Assembly: GCA_002840555.1 (NCBI GenBank)
Contig: PHBJ01000006.1
Location: forward strand, 46,082-110,081
Source of the DNA: Deltaproteobacteria bacterium HGW-Deltaproteobacteria-13
GTDB taxonomy: Bacteria > Desulfobacterota > Syntrophia > Syntrophales > Smithellaceae
Length of the DNA: 64,000 bases
Direction of reading: 5' to 3'
Shown here: piece after piece, positions 33,202 through 42,645 of the stretch
How the letters are laid out: every line of letters starts with the position of its first letter
Numbering within the stretch: position 1 is the first letter of the stretch
Position numbers and translations under genes: made by a program
Notes under the pieces: generated by a model
The model's input: the letters and a program-made list of their open reading frames with translations, nothing else
Database searches by the model: none
Told to the model about the DNA's origin: nothing

Positions 33202-34659
33202 TTATTCGACGTGCAATCCGACAAAGAAATTGGAGTTGCCGCGCTTGATTAAAAGAATCACACTTTTCTTTCCGGCGGCCTTGCTCATTTCCGCAGAAAA
33301 TTGTTTCAAAGATGAGATTTTTACTTTATTGACTTGCACAATTATATCATGCGGTTGAATACCGACATCATCGGCCGGGCTTCCCTCTTCCACATCAGCG
33401 ACCATCACGCCGGTCTCGTGGGTAAGTCCCAGCTGCTTGGCAAGCTCTTTAGATATTTCTTGAGCATTTATTCCGAAATATCCACCTGATTTTTTGGTCA
33501 AGGCGATTTCCGGCTTGTCTTTACGTTCCGTTACAACAACCTGAAAAGATATTTCTCTACCGTCGCGCAATGCTTTAATAGTTGCCTTATCACCGACATG
33601 TAAAGAAGCTGTTGTTAAGAGCAAATCATGTGTGTCTTTAATAGTCTTTCCGTTGATTTCAGTAATGATATCACCAACTTTAATTCCTGCCTTGTCTGCC
33701 GGATCACCTTTGAATACATCCGATACCAGTACGCCGTTTTTGCTCTTATAGTTCATGCTTTTTGCAATATCTTCGGAAATATCCTGAATGGAAATGCCTA
33801 ACCATCCGCGAGTCACCTTACCTTTTGTTTTCAGGTCTTCTAAAATGCTTTTTGCCATGTTAATCGGTATGGCAAAACCTATGCCCTGCCCCTGGGCGAC
33901 AATTGCGGTGTTAATGCCGATAACCTTCCCCTGCATGTTAAATAACGGTCCACCGCTGTTCCCCGGATTAATCGATGCATCTGTTTGAATAAAATTATCA
34001 TAAGCGCCTGCTCCAATGACACGGCCCTTGGCGCTGACGATGCCGGCGGTGACAGTTTGTTCTAAACCAAACGGATTACCTATTGCAATAACCCATTCCC
34101 CTACTCTCACCGCATCAGAGTCGCCAATTGACACGGTCGGCAGGCCATTATCCGGTTTGATTTTAATTAAAGCGATATCTGTTTTGGCATCCGCACCTAT
34201 GATTTTTGCTTCATATTCCTTACCATCAGAGATTTTTACCAGAATTTTATCTGTATTTTCAACCACATGGTTATTAGTTAAAATATATCCGTCATTGCTG
34301 ATAATAAAACCGGACCCGAGACTTCTTTGTTTAAAATCGCGCTGAGGCATATCGCCAAAAAAACGGTTAAAGAAATCATCTCCAAAATAGTCATTAAAAG
34401 GCGACCGGCCTAAACGACCCTGGCTTTTTCCCTTAAATGTTTTTGTAGTGCTGATATTGACAACTGCCGGTTTAACACGTTCCGCCAGATCAGAAAAAGA
34501 ACCAGGAACAGTTCCTTCTATGGCCGATGCTGTCGGAATTTCCGGAGCTCCGGAAGGCAAGATAGAAGATCTCAGAACCTCCACCAGCGAAACGATGAAA
34601 AAAGCGACTAAAAACGCCATTAAGAACATAAAAAATGTTTTACGATTTTTATTTTCCAT
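33202..34659 (-). CDS. degP: Periplasmic serine protease, DegP/HtrA (Do) family
   Basis: A 485-residue envelope protease/chaperone. It has one N-terminal signal-anchor (about 10-30), a trypsin-like domain with His in TNNHVV, Asp in AKTDIALIKI and Ser in NPGNSGGPLFNMQG, then two PDZ domains (about 270-360 and 385-480). ATG 34659 has GGAGG 7 nt upstream. Members degrade or refold misfolded envelope proteins under stress. Length and domain order match DegP/DegQ (two PDZ). Confidence 0.94.
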   Translation of the reverse strand: MENKNRKTFFMFLMAFLVAFFIVSLVEVLRSSILPSGAPEIPTASAIEGTVPGSFSDLAERVKPAVVNISTTKTFKGKSQGRLGRSPFNDYFGDDFFNRFFGDMPQRDFKQRSLGSGFIISNDGYILTNNHVVENTDKILVKISDGKEYEAKIIGADAKTDIALIKIKPDNGLPTVSIGDSDAVRVGEWVIAIGNPFGLEQTVTAGIVSAKGRVIGAGAYDNFIQTDASINPGNSGGPLFNMQGKVIGINTAIVAQGQGIGFAIPINMAKSILEDLKTKGKVTRGWLGISIQDISEDIAKSMNYKSKNGVLVSDVFKGDPADKAGIKVGDIITEINGKTIKDTHDLLLTTASLHVGDKATIKALRDGREISFQVVVTERKDKPEIALTKKSGGYFGINAQEISKELAKQLGLTHETGVMVADVEEGSPADDVGIQPHDIIVQVNKVKISSLKQFSAEMSKAAGKKSVILLIKRGNSNFFVGLHVE

Positions 34660-34853
34660 ATTATCCTCCACCACCTTGATAAAAAATTATACTTTTTGCC
34701 ATATTATTAAAATGATTAACTTAACAATCTTAAATACTATAATAATGAAATTATTTTTGTCAATAAATATTGTTTAATCTTGGCAGTTTGAAATCTTAAC
34801 GATCAAAAGTGTTCAGTATCTAAATCGGATTGAGATTGAATTGACTATCGAAT

Positions 34854-35627
34854 TTACAGTTTGTAAATTTCCGCATGGCAGTATTCCTGGAAACCGGCGC
34901 GGGGGTAAACTTTAGCGCCCATGGGTGTTGCCTGTAAAATGATATCTTTAAAACCGGACTCTTTCGCTGATTGCATGGCGGCCTGCGTAATTCTCAGGCC
35001 GCATCCTTTATTTCTATAGGCGGGAAGAGTGGATACGTAATAGATTCCTGCCGAGCTTTTATTCGTAAAAAGCAATGACGTCGCCGCGGGTATTCCGTCG
35101 AGATATGCAAGAAAAAGCTTCTGCGGAGATTCCGCGCCAAGCTTAAATGAAGAAACAAAAGCGGCATATTGTTCTTGGGCCCGAGGGGGCATTTCAAATC
35201 CATGGAAAGAGATCCTTTCCCATGTGCGCAAACCTTCTTTGTCTTTAACCTCAGAGATAGTTATATTGTCCGCCGGTTGGCCCTCTGATAATGACTTGTT
35301 CAAATCCGCGGCCATACAGGGAACTTTGACAATCAAACGCAATCCAGCATCCTGTAACATTCTTTGGGTTTCAGGAGATTGTCCGCGGGGATATACCCAC
35401 CACCAGAAACGCAGATTTAATCTTTTGTAAATATCCTTAATTTCGGCGATGGACTTTGCGTTATCATTGTTTAAGGGCTTTTCATTCCAGACCCAGTTGA
35501 TATCGGAAATAGTGACACCGGTGTTCATGGCGTAGATTGATTCGGCCTGGCGAAGGGAAGAATTTAAACTGCCCCAATAGCGGCTGACTGCAAAAAAATT
35601 TTCTTCAATCTGTTTGATTAAATCCAT
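34854..35627 (-). CDS. GNAT-type acetyltransferase, pdxST-linked
   Basis: A 257-residue protein. The C-terminal half has the GNAT acetyl-CoA region STLPAYRNKGCGLRITQAAM and ends ILQATPMGAKVYPRAGFQEY. The N-terminal half is a second, less conserved GNAT-like repeat. The ATG directly abuts the pdxT stop (TAAATG), so it is translationally coupled to PdxT. Acetylation target unknown. Confidence 0.82.
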   Translation of the reverse strand: MDLIKQIEENFFAVSRYWGSLNSSLRQAESIYAMNTGVTISDINWVWNEKPLNNDNAKSIAEIKDIYKRLNLRFWWWVYPRGQSPETQRMLQDAGLRLIVKVPCMAADLNKSLSEGQPADNITISEVKDKEGLRTWERISFHGFEMPPRAQEQYAAFVSSFKLGAESPQKLFLAYLDGIPAATSLLFTNKSSAGIYYVSTLPAYRNKGCGLRITQAAMQSAKESGFKDIILQATPMGAKVYPRAGFQEYCHAEIYKL

Positions 35628-36302
35628 TTAAGCAATGCCGGCATATTTTGTCCAACTTGAAATTTTCCAAAGCGGATCAATATAATTCCGACTGTCGTCC
35701 GCGAGTTTCAAACCGCATTTGAGTGCGAAATAACGATGCAGGGCAAGGCATCCGGTTAATTCCGGATGAAATACTGTAACCAATATGGATTCATTTTCCG
35801 CCGCCGCGATGTAATCGTCAATCTTTAAAAGGACATTAACATCAGCGCCGGCATCAATGATTTTAGGCGCGCGAATAAAAGTCAACGGTATTGATTCCGG
35901 TGATACGGCAGGAATCAACGCTTCACTGACAAAACTATCGAGTTGACTGCCGAAGCCGTTGCGCTCAATAGTTATATTGATCAATCCTAGACACGGAGCT
36001 TCATCGACAACGTTCATTGCCAGTAGAATCGCGCCCGCGCAGGTGCCCCAGATTTTCATCCCCCGGCGATGAGCTTCAAGCAACACATTCTTGATTTCAA
36101 AAATATTAAGCAGTCTGGAAAGACAGGAACTTTCACCGCCGGGAATAATCAATCCGGCCAGATCCGTAAAATCATCGGCCTGCTTCACTCTTTTATAAGC
36201 CACACCTAACCGTTCCAGATGTTCCAGATGCTCATGCACTCCGCCCTGCAAATCCAGGACGCCGATAACGGAATGCTTGTTGCCGACTAAACGCAGACTC
36301 AT
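35628..36302 (-). CDS. pdxT: Pyridoxal 5'-phosphate synthase glutaminase subunit
   Basis: A 224-residue class I glutaminase that supplies ammonia to PdxS. Motifs: GVLDLQGGVHEH at the N-terminus, LIIPGGESSCLSRLL, nucleophile Cys in WGTCAGAILLA, and the His-Glu pair in FHPELTG. It lies 5 nt after the pdxS stop. It is somewhat longer than typical PdxT (about 190-200) because of a short N-terminal and a C-terminal extension (DDSRNYIDPLWKISSWTKYA). Confidence 0.93.
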   Translation of the reverse strand: MSLRLVGNKHSVIGVLDLQGGVHEHLEHLERLGVAYKRVKQADDFTDLAGLIIPGGESSCLSRLLNIFEIKNVLLEAHRRGMKIWGTCAGAILLAMNVVDEAPCLGLINITIERNGFGSQLDSFVSEALIPAVSPESIPLTFIRAPKIIDAGADVNVLLKIDDYIAAAENESILVTVFHPELTGCLALHRYFALKCGLKLADDSRNYIDPLWKISSWTKYAGIA

Positions 36303-36307
36303 AAAAC

Positions 36308-37189
36308 CTACCAGCCGCGCCCTGCCAATATTTGTTCAGGCGGTATTTGTGAAATTTCCAGACCGGGCATTGCCTCTCCCAGATTCATCGAAGCTTCCAG
36401 CACCTTTTGGGGGTCATTGAAATAAGCTGTCGCCTTGACAATAGCTCTTGCGCGCAGTGCCGGATCGGCTGATTTGAAAATACCTGAACCGACAAAAACA
36501 CCGTCGCAGCCCAACTGCATCATCAACGCGGCATCCGCCGGAGTGGCAATGCCGCCTGCCGCGAAATTAACCACAGGCAAACGTCCCAGCTCTTTTACTT
36601 TCAATGCCAGTTCGTAAGGCAGACCGTTATTTTTGGCAAAACCGGTAACTTCCTCCACCGGCATTTGCGCCAGCTGACGGATTTCACGATTCATTGTTCT
36701 CATGTGGCGGACAGCCTCGACAACATTTCCCGTTCCCGCTTCGCCTTTCGTGCGAATCATTGCCGCGCCTTCGGCAATCCGGCGCAGAGCCTCACCTAAA
36801 TTACGCGCTCCGCAAACGAAAGGAATCGAAAATTTTGTCTTATCAATATGGCATTCTTCATCGGCCGGCGTCAAAACCTCGCTTTCATCTATATAATCAA
36901 TCCGCAGAGCTTCCAGAATTTGCGCCTCCACGAAATGACCGATGCGCGCTTTGGCCATAACCGGAATGGTTACGGATTTTTTAATCGCAGCTATCATTGA
37001 AGGATCGGACATTCTGGCCACGCCGCCATCCTTGCGAATATCAGCAGGCACGCGCTCCAGAGCCATCACCGCCACCGCTCCGGCTTCTTCAGCGATTTTT
37101 GCCTGATCAACATTTGTTACATCCATAATGACGCCGCCCTTGAGCATTTGCGCCAACTGGACATTTAATTCATACCTTTTTGTATCCAC
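36308..37189 (-). CDS. pdxS: Pyridoxal 5'-phosphate synthase, synthase subunit
   Basis: A 293-residue TIM-barrel enzyme that builds PLP from ribose 5-phosphate, glyceraldehyde 3-phosphate and ammonia. Highly conserved PdxS sequence is visible: [39 protein letters not shown], the Lys in [16 protein letters not shown], and [20 protein letters not shown]. First gene of the pdxS-pdxT-GNAT operon. Provides DXP-independent vitamin B6, used by the PLP enzymes in this window. Confidence 0.97.
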   Translation of the reverse strand: MDTKRYELNVQLAQMLKGGVIMDVTNVDQAKIAEEAGAVAVMALERVPADIRKDGGVARMSDPSMIAAIKKSVTIPVMAKARIGHFVEAQILEALRIDYIDESEVLTPADEECHIDKTKFSIPFVCGARNLGEALRRIAEGAAMIRTKGEAGTGNVVEAVRHMRTMNREIRQLAQMPVEEVTGFAKNNGLPYELALKVKELGRLPVVNFAAGGIATPADAALMMQLGCDGVFVGSGIFKSADPALRARAIVKATAYFNDPQKVLEASMNLGEAMPGLEISQIPPEQILAGRGW

Positions 37190-37264
37190 TTTAAATAGCC
37201 TCCTGACTTAATAAACTTATTATAATACTTCACAAACGCATTGCATAGCAGAAAAACAATCAAA

Positions 37265-38044
37265 CTACCAAAGCATTCTCGTTTTGATTTGTTTATTATC
37301 TAAATATTGCTTGATTTCGGCGATTGTATACGTGCGGTAATGTACCATGGAAGCGATCAGGGCCGCGTCTGCATTGCCTGTTGTCAATACTTGGGCCAGA
37401 TGTTCAGGCTTGCCCGCGCCTCCGGACGCGATGACCGGGATACGCACATTTTTTGAAATAAGCGCTGTTAAATTCAATTCATAGCCTTCTTGCGTGCCGT
37501 CAGCATCAATAGAATTCAAACAAATTTCACCGGCGCCCAGGTTCTGGGCCTCTTTCGCCCACCACAGAGCATCAATGCCGGTAAATTTTCTGCCTCCGTG
37601 AATGACTATTTCATAACCCGAAGGAATTTTACCGGATACTTCCACTTTTTTTACATCCATTCCCAGCACAACACACTGGCTGCCGAAGGCCTTCGCTCCC
37701 TGGGCGATGATTTGGGGTTCGTCCACCGCCGCCGAATTAACGCTGATTTTTTCCGCACCGGCCAGGATCACCCGGCGCATATCTTCCACATTGCGGATCC
37801 CGCCGCCTACGGAAAAGGGAATGAAAATCGTTTCCGCGACTCGCCGCACCACATCAATCATAATATCGCGCTTGTCCGACGAAGCCGTAATATCGTAAAA
37901 AACAATTTCATCCGCGCCCTGTTCGTAGTATTCCCGCGCGGCTTCCACCGGATCTCCGATATCCACGTTACCCTTGAATTTGATGCCCTTGGTGAGCAAG
38001 CCTGCGCGCACGTCCAGGCAGGGAATTATTCTCTTACTTAACAT
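37265..38044 (-). CDS. hisF: Imidazole glycerol phosphate synthase, cyclase subunit
   Basis: A 259-residue TIM barrel. The conserved N-terminal [11 protein letters not shown] with catalytic Asp11, [21 protein letters not shown] with the second Asp, and [15 protein letters not shown] are present. It converts PRFAR plus ammonia (from HisH) to IGP and AICAR. It overlaps the hisH stop by 11 bp. No other his genes are adjacent. Confidence 0.95.
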   Translation of the reverse strand: MLSKRIIPCLDVRAGLLTKGIKFKGNVDIGDPVEAAREYYEQGADEIVFYDITASSDKRDIMIDVVRRVAETIFIPFSVGGGIRNVEDMRRVILAGAEKISVNSAAVDEPQIIAQGAKAFGSQCVVLGMDVKKVEVSGKIPSGYEIVIHGGRKFTGIDALWWAKEAQNLGAGEICLNSIDADGTQEGYELNLTALISKNVRIPVIASGGAGKPEHLAQVLTTGNADAALIASMVHYRTYTIAEIKQYLDNKQIKTRMLW

Positions 38045-38666
38045 TGCCCCTCCACGCGCAGAAATTTCTCAAAATCTGCAGGCCGGGACGCCCGCTTTTT
38101 TCCGGGTGAAACTGCATGGCGACCAGATTATCTTTGGCCAACACAGAACAAAATGTCATGCCATAGTCAGTTGTTCCTAAAACAGCCGAATCATCAGAAG
38201 GAGCCGGATAATAGGAATGCACAAAATAAAATTCGGCATCCGGCGCAACATCCTTAAACACCGGATGACTGCGGCGGAATTGCACGCTGTTCCAGCCCAT
38301 GTGCGGAATCTTTAATAACTCACCTTCCGAAGTCAGTTTCTCAGGAAAGCGTTTCGTTGAACCGGCGATAAGGCCGACGCATTCGGTTTTATTTTCTTCG
38401 GAGTAATCAAGGATGATCTGCGTGCCCAGACAGATGCCTAAAAGCGGCTTTCCGGTTTTGATATATTTTTTCAGCCAGGCATCAAGGTTTTTTTCTCGCA
38501 GATAAACCATCGCCTCGCCCGCCGCGCCGACGCCAGGAAAAATCACATGCGATGCCGCTTCGAGCATATTTGTGTCATCCGTGATGACAAAATCCTGTCC
38601 GATATTCTGCAGAGCACGCGCCACGCTGGTGATGTTTCCTGCATTGTAATTAATGATTGCTATCAT
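38034..38666 (-). CDS. hisH: Imidazole glycerol phosphate synthase, glutaminase subunit
   Basis: A 210-residue class I amidotransferase. N-terminal [18 protein letters not shown], nucleophile Cys in [12 protein letters not shown], and catalytic His/Glu in MQFHPEKSG are present, as is [11 protein letters not shown]. It channels ammonia to HisF encoded just downstream. The pair lacks other histidine genes here, so the pathway is scattered, or the pair serves another HisHF-like amidation; the residues look canonical. Confidence 0.94.
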   Translation of the reverse strand: MIAIINYNAGNITSVARALQNIGQDFVITDDTNMLEAASHVIFPGVGAAGEAMVYLREKNLDAWLKKYIKTGKPLLGICLGTQIILDYSEENKTECVGLIAGSTKRFPEKLTSEGELLKIPHMGWNSVQFRRSHPVFKDVAPDAEFYFVHSYYPAPSDDSAVLGTTDYGMTFCSVLAKDNLVAMQFHPEKSGRPGLQILRNFCAWRGNVK

Positions 38667-38684
38667 AAAATCTCTGTAAAAATT

Positions 38685-39230
38685 TTAGCTTTCTAATTTT
38701 TTAATCCCAAAGCGCTGACAGATAGCATCCGCCTGTTGAACCTGATCGGGCGTAAAGAAAATCCCGTATTGCACCAGGTCATAGTTTTTGGGCAATACCC
38801 CTTTATGATTAAAAAGAAACAGGGATGTTCCTTCGTTTTGGTCCGATGTCAAGGCCGTCTCCGCTGATGCGTTCCATCTATACTCATCAATATCTTTCCA
38901 AAACTCAGCCAGCCCCGGTTCTATAAAAAAGCCTTTTTCCGTCATAATAAGACTTTTGCCGCTGTCCCGATTCATTCTATATAATGTAAAGAAAAAAGCC
39001 GCTAAAAAAATCAAAGCCATCGAAACAAGCACAAGCTGTTCATCCATCGACTTTTCTTGTATTATATTTATAATATCCTTATAAAAAAGCAATGAAAGCG
39101 CAACCATCAGAATCAGAAGAATTTTTGTCAGCCCTCCACCGCCTGCGTAGCGGGAGTTAATTCTCAGCAATTCGGGCGACAAGCGGATTTCTTCTATCTT
39201 TAATTGATTGTCCTCTTTTCCTGTCAACAT
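38685..39230 (-). CDS. Putative membrane protein of unknown function
   Basis: A 181-residue protein with two membrane spans (about 35-52 and 66-86: LTKILLILMVALSLLFY and LVLVSMALIFLAAFFFTLY) and a soluble C-terminal domain of about 95 residues. That layout resembles STM3941/YcxB-type proteins (EKGFFIEPG, an internal hydrophobic strand, then ADAICQRFG). No firm family. It is 18 nt upstream of hisH and may be co-transcribed. Confidence 0.68.
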   Translation of the reverse strand: MLTGKEDNQLKIEEIRLSPELLRINSRYAGGGGLTKILLILMVALSLLFYKDIINIIQEKSMDEQLVLVSMALIFLAAFFFTLYRMNRDSGKSLIMTEKGFFIEPGLAEFWKDIDEYRWNASAETALTSDQNEGTSLFLFNHKGVLPKNYDLVQYGIFFTPDQVQQADAICQRFGIKKLES

Positions 39231-39324
39231 TCCTGCAAAAAGGCCCTTTGCGTTTCATTCTTTTACTTAGCAATTTTTATGCAAATATCATAGATTTTTT
39301 TGCCACATCATTAAAACCGCTTTT

Positions 39325-39450
39325 GATAACTTTGTAAAAAGCCCAGAGGCAAGGCGCGCGAATGTTTAGGAATGAGGCCTACTTTTTCGTAGGTTGCAGT
39401 GACTAAAATATGAAGCGCAACGCAGCATATGGGTTTTTTACGGAGTTATC
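39325..39450. repeat. 126-bp element with 20-bp terminal inverted repeats
   Basis: Left end GATAACTTTGTAAAAAGCCC (39325-39344) and right end, read in complement, GATAACTCCGTAAAAAACCC (39450-39431) match at 17 of 20 positions. The interior has AACGCAGC/GCG-rich and CCTAC...GTAGG hairpins. The right end lies inside the last codons of the adjacent radical SAM gene. Confidence 0.72.
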
Positions 39451-40376
39451 CCATAGTGTTTCGCCTGATACGAACCCCGCCGCTCCAATTCCCTATTAAT
39501 GGAGTTCAACACATCCAGTTTATTCCTTGCCCAGTCAGGCGCAAGGAATATATCGCGATAGCCGTCGGCGGTGAGACGTTGAATCACCATTTCGGGAGGC
39601 AATACCTCCAGGACATCGGCGGTCAAAGAAACATATTTCTCTTTGGTGATCATGGTTATGGCGCCTTTTTTGTACATCTCGCCCAAAGCGGTTCCTTCCA
39701 GAGCCAACAGAGAATGAATCTTGATGCCGTTGACCGGCATGGCCGCAAGAGTCTCAGCAGTCGTTAATACATCTTTGTCGCTTTCACCGGGCAAACCGAT
39801 GATAATGTGAACACAAATGTTCAGGCCATGTCCGGTAAGTCTGTTCACTGTATCAGAGAATTGCTGAAAATTATGTCCGCGATTGATGAACTGCAAAGTC
39901 TTGTCGTGAACGGATTGCAGGCCCAATTCCACCCAGATGTGATATTTTTTTGCGTATCCACTTAATAACTCAACAACATCGGGTTCCAGGCAATCCGGCC
40001 TTGTGCCGATGGAAAGGCCGATGACATCTTCCTGCGCCAGAGCTTCGTCATATATTTCCCGCAATTTGTCTATCGGTGCGTAAGTGTTTGTAAATGTTTG
40101 GAAATATGCGATATATTTTGCGGCCTGCGGCTTGTAATATTTTTTGCCGGAAACGATTTGCTCGGCAACCGAAGGCAAAATTCCCTGTTGGCGCAACTTC
40201 GATCCTCTGCCGTCGCAGTAAATACAGCCGCCCGTGGCGACGTGTCCATCGCGATTGGGACATGTAAATCCCGCGTCAATCTGCAGTTTATGGACACTGC
40301 AGCCGAACAGATTACGCCAGTAGCTTTTCAGGTCGTAATAATTCTTGCTGTTTTTCCAAAAATCCGGTTTAGCCAA
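39438..40376 (-). CDS. Radical SAM protein, YhcC/TIGR01212 family
   Basis: A 312-residue radical SAM protein. The cluster motif is CPNRDGHVATGGCIYC near residues 39-54 (the unusual C-x14-C-x2-C seen in YhcC/Elp3-like proteins). It also has IGLSIGTRPDCLEPDVVELL, VELGLQSVHDKTLQFINRGH, and HIIIGLPGESDKD. Function is not established for the family; Elp3-like architecture suggests RNA modification. The last four residues and stop (GITP stop) are supplied by the inverted-repeat element. Confidence 0.88.
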   Translation of the reverse strand: MAKPDFWKNSKNYYDLKSYWRNLFGCSVHKLQIDAGFTCPNRDGHVATGGCIYCDGRGSKLRQQGILPSVAEQIVSGKKYYKPQAAKYIAYFQTFTNTYAPIDKLREIYDEALAQEDVIGLSIGTRPDCLEPDVVELLSGYAKKYHIWVELGLQSVHDKTLQFINRGHNFQQFSDTVNRLTGHGLNICVHIIIGLPGESDKDVLTTAETLAAMPVNGIKIHSLLALEGTALGEMYKKGAITMITKEKYVSLTADVLEVLPPEMVIQRLTADGYRDIFLAPDWARNKLDVLNSINRELERRGSYQAKHYGITP

Positions 40377-40429
40377 AGCCGCCTCTTTTTTATGTTGTGT
40401 TTTTACAGTCTATGCCGTAAAAAATGCTT

Positions 40430-40487
40430 GTCATTCCGGCTGAGACCGGAATCCAGTCTTTTTCTTGGATACCGTTCTTCAACGGTA
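40430..40487. repeat. Palindromic intergenic repeat, GTCATTCCGG type
   Basis: GTCATTCCGGC-TGAGA-CCGGAAT-CCAGTC (40430-40458) is followed by the hairpin TACCGTT-CTTC-AACGGTA (40470-40487). The first part resembles the element at 54791-54819 (in complement GTCATACCGGC...CCGGTCCAGAC), so it is a dispersed palindromic unit. Confidence 0.6.
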
Positions 40488-40542
40488 TGACGGATTCGTT
40501 TTTACTATTGATTTAATACAAGAGCAAGTGTTTGATTAAAAA

Positions 40543-42423
40543 ATGACTAACTTAACAGACAATTATGATGTTGCGGTGATCGGCGGCGGACATGCCGGCT
40601 GTGAAGCGGCCCTGGTTTCCGCGCGTATGGGTTGCCGGACAATTCTGTTCAATATCAATCTGGATTCGATAGCGCTGATGTCCTGCAATCCGGCAATCGG
40701 GGGATTGGCGAAAGGGCAACTCGTCAAGGAAATTGACGCGCTCGGCGGCGAGATGGGCAAGATCACCGATAAAACCGCCGTGCATTTTCGCATGCTCAAC
40801 GCCTCCAAGGGCCCGGCCGTTCATTCCTCCCGGATGCAGTGTGATAAGCAGCTCTACCGCCTGACGATGAAATCAGTGGTCGAGAATCAGCAAAATCTTT
40901 TCATCCGTCAGGCAATGATTGAGAGCCTGGTTATTGAAGCTGGCCAGGTAATCGGCGTGCTTGATCAAAGCGAGTATTTTTACGGAGCGAAAAAAGTCAT
41001 CATTACCACCGGGACTTTTTTAAACGGCCTGGTGCATGTCGGCGCTTCGCAGACTCCTTCAGGTCGCGCCGGAGAACTGGCTTCCATCGGGCTTGCCAAC
41101 AATCTCAAAGGACTTGGTTTCGATATCGGTAGAATGAAAACGGGAACACCGCCGCGTCTGCGGGCCTCTTCCATCGATTTTTCCCGATTAGAGCGGCAGG
41201 ACAGCGACCCCGATCCCCATCCCTTTTCTTTTACCACGACCGCGCTGCGGTCGGAGCGTCTGCCTTCTTATTTTTCAGCCACATCCGCCGAAACACATCG
41301 TGTGATCCGTGAAAATATTCAGTGCTCGCCTCTTTACTCCGGCATCATCAAGGGAGTGAGCGCCCGCTATTGTCCCTCGCTCGAAGATAAGGTCATGCGC
41401 TTTTCAGAGCGCGAAAGCCATCCGGTGGTGCTGGAGCATGAAGGACTCGACACGCAGGAAGTTTATGCCAAGGGCCTGGGCAATTGCCTGCCTCTCGAAT
41501 TGCAATATCAGATTGTGCGCAGTGTGAAAGGATTGGAAAGCGCCGAAATCATGCGCCCGGCTTACGCGATCGAATATGATTTTGTTCAGCCGACACAGCT
41601 CAAACCCACGCTGGAGACAAAATTAGTTGAAGGTTTATATTTGGCCGGTCAGATCAACGGCACCTCCGGCTATGAAGAAGCGGCAGCACAGGGTCTCTGG
41701 GCGGGAATCAATGCCGCCCGTGCTGTGCAGGGAGCGCCAGCATTTATCTTAGATCGCTCCGAGGCCTACATGGCGGTGATGATCGACGATCTCGTCACGC
41801 GCGGTGTGGACGAACCTTACCGCATGTTTACCTCGCGCGCCGAATACCGCCTGATTCTGCGGGAGGATAACGCCGTCATCCGCCTGATGGGCAAGGGCTG
41901 CGAATTGGGATTGATTGACCAAGCGCATTATCTGGAACTTCAAGGCAAAATAAAAGAGATAGAGCAGGGCATTGAGCATCTCAAGTTATCGTCAATTAAG
42001 CCGACGGTGGAGACAAACGAGAAACTGGCGGAACTCAACTCTCCGCCTCTGAACAATCACTCAACTTTGCATGGCCTTTTAAAAAGACACGAATTGTCCT
42101 ATGACAATCTGGCTGTGTTTCCCGGCTGGGAACCGCAGCCGGACGCCTTTGTCAAACAACAGATTGAAATTGAAACGAAATACGAAGGCTACATCAAGCG
42201 TCAGTTCGATGCCGTGAAAAAATTAAAAGACCAGGAAAAAAAGAAAATCCCGCCGGACTTTGATTATTCTTCAGTACCTGGTCTTTCCAATGAATTAAAA
42301 ACAAAACTCACCAAAATAGCCCCGCAAACTTTAGGCCAGATGGAGCGCATTATCGGCATGACCGAGGGGGCCATCTCCGCCGTGTTGATTATGATGAAAA
42401 AGCAGGAACTCCAGGGCCGCTAA
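40543..42423 (+). CDS. mnmG: tRNA uridine 5-carboxymethylaminomethyl modification enzyme MnmG
   Basis: A 626-residue FAD/NAD protein that, with MnmE, modifies U34 of tRNAs at the wobble base. The N-terminal dinucleotide fold [20 protein letters not shown], the signature [77 protein letters not shown], and the C-terminal helical domain are all present. Length is normal (about 620-630). Often origin-linked in bacteria; gidB/parAB are not in the next 20 kb. Confidence 0.97.
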   Translation: MTNLTDNYDVAVIGGGHAGCEAALVSARMGCRTILFNINLDSIALMSCNPAIGGLAKGQLVKEIDALGGEMGKITDKTAVHFRMLNASKGPAVHSSRMQCDKQLYRLTMKSVVENQQNLFIRQAMIESLVIEAGQVIGVLDQSEYFYGAKKVIITTGTFLNGLVHVGASQTPSGRAGELASIGLANNLKGLGFDIGRMKTGTPPRLRASSIDFSRLERQDSDPDPHPFSFTTTALRSERLPSYFSATSAETHRVIRENIQCSPLYSGIIKGVSARYCPSLEDKVMRFSERESHPVVLEHEGLDTQEVYAKGLGNCLPLELQYQIVRSVKGLESAEIMRPAYAIEYDFVQPTQLKPTLETKLVEGLYLAGQINGTSGYEEAAAQGLWAGINAARAVQGAPAFILDRSEAYMAVMIDDLVTRGVDEPYRMFTSRAEYRLILREDNAVIRLMGKGCELGLIDQAHYLELQGKIKEIEQGIEHLKLSSIKPTVETNEKLAELNSPPLNNHSTLHGLLKRHELSYDNLAVFPGWEPQPDAFVKQQIEIETKYEGYIKRQFDAVKKLKDQEKKKIPPDFDYSSVPGLSNELKTKLTKIAPQTLGQMERIIGMTEGAISAVLIMMKKQELQGR

Positions 42424-42515
42424 AAAACGCCCATCTGCGGCGTTGCGCTGCAAAACGCACCACTCAACGTATTAATATATATACGTCTCGCGGTTCGATT
42501 TTTAAATCTGGGGAC
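42424..42515 (+). repeat. Left half of the 49949-50093 element family
   Basis: Immediately after mnmG the sequence AAAAAACGCCCATCTGCGGC and the following GTTGCGCTGCAAAACGCACC and core CTCAACGTATTA-N-ATATATACGTCTCGCGG match the left half of the full element, in the same orientation. The right end is missing. Confidence 0.62.
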
Positions 42516-42572
42516 ACCATACCAATTAAAACTCTTCAGAAATAAAAAGAACATGCACAGTTATTCTCAACA

Positions 42573-42627
42573 TGTATACAACTTGTTGACAACTTTTAAA
42601 ATTAGTTTACAATAAAGTTGTCAACAA
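42573..42627 (+). promoter_or_regulatory. Promoter and inverted-repeat operator of the HTH-ATPase regulator
   Basis: Perfect 13-bp arms TTGTTGACAACTT (42583-42595) and AAGTTGTCAACAA (42615-42627) are separated by 19 nt. They enclose a sigma-70 promoter: TTGACA (42586-42591), 16 nt, TACAAT (42608-42613). A TGTATACA palindrome precedes it at 42573-42580. An equivalent repeat lies just downstream of the gene (43664-43718). Confidence 0.8.
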
Positions 42628-42645
42628 TAATTATGGAGAAGATAT

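Noticed and set aside
37490-38041. 183-codon plus-strand open frame
   Set aside because: Complementary to hisF, a clearly conserved gene; explained by GC-rich codon positions.
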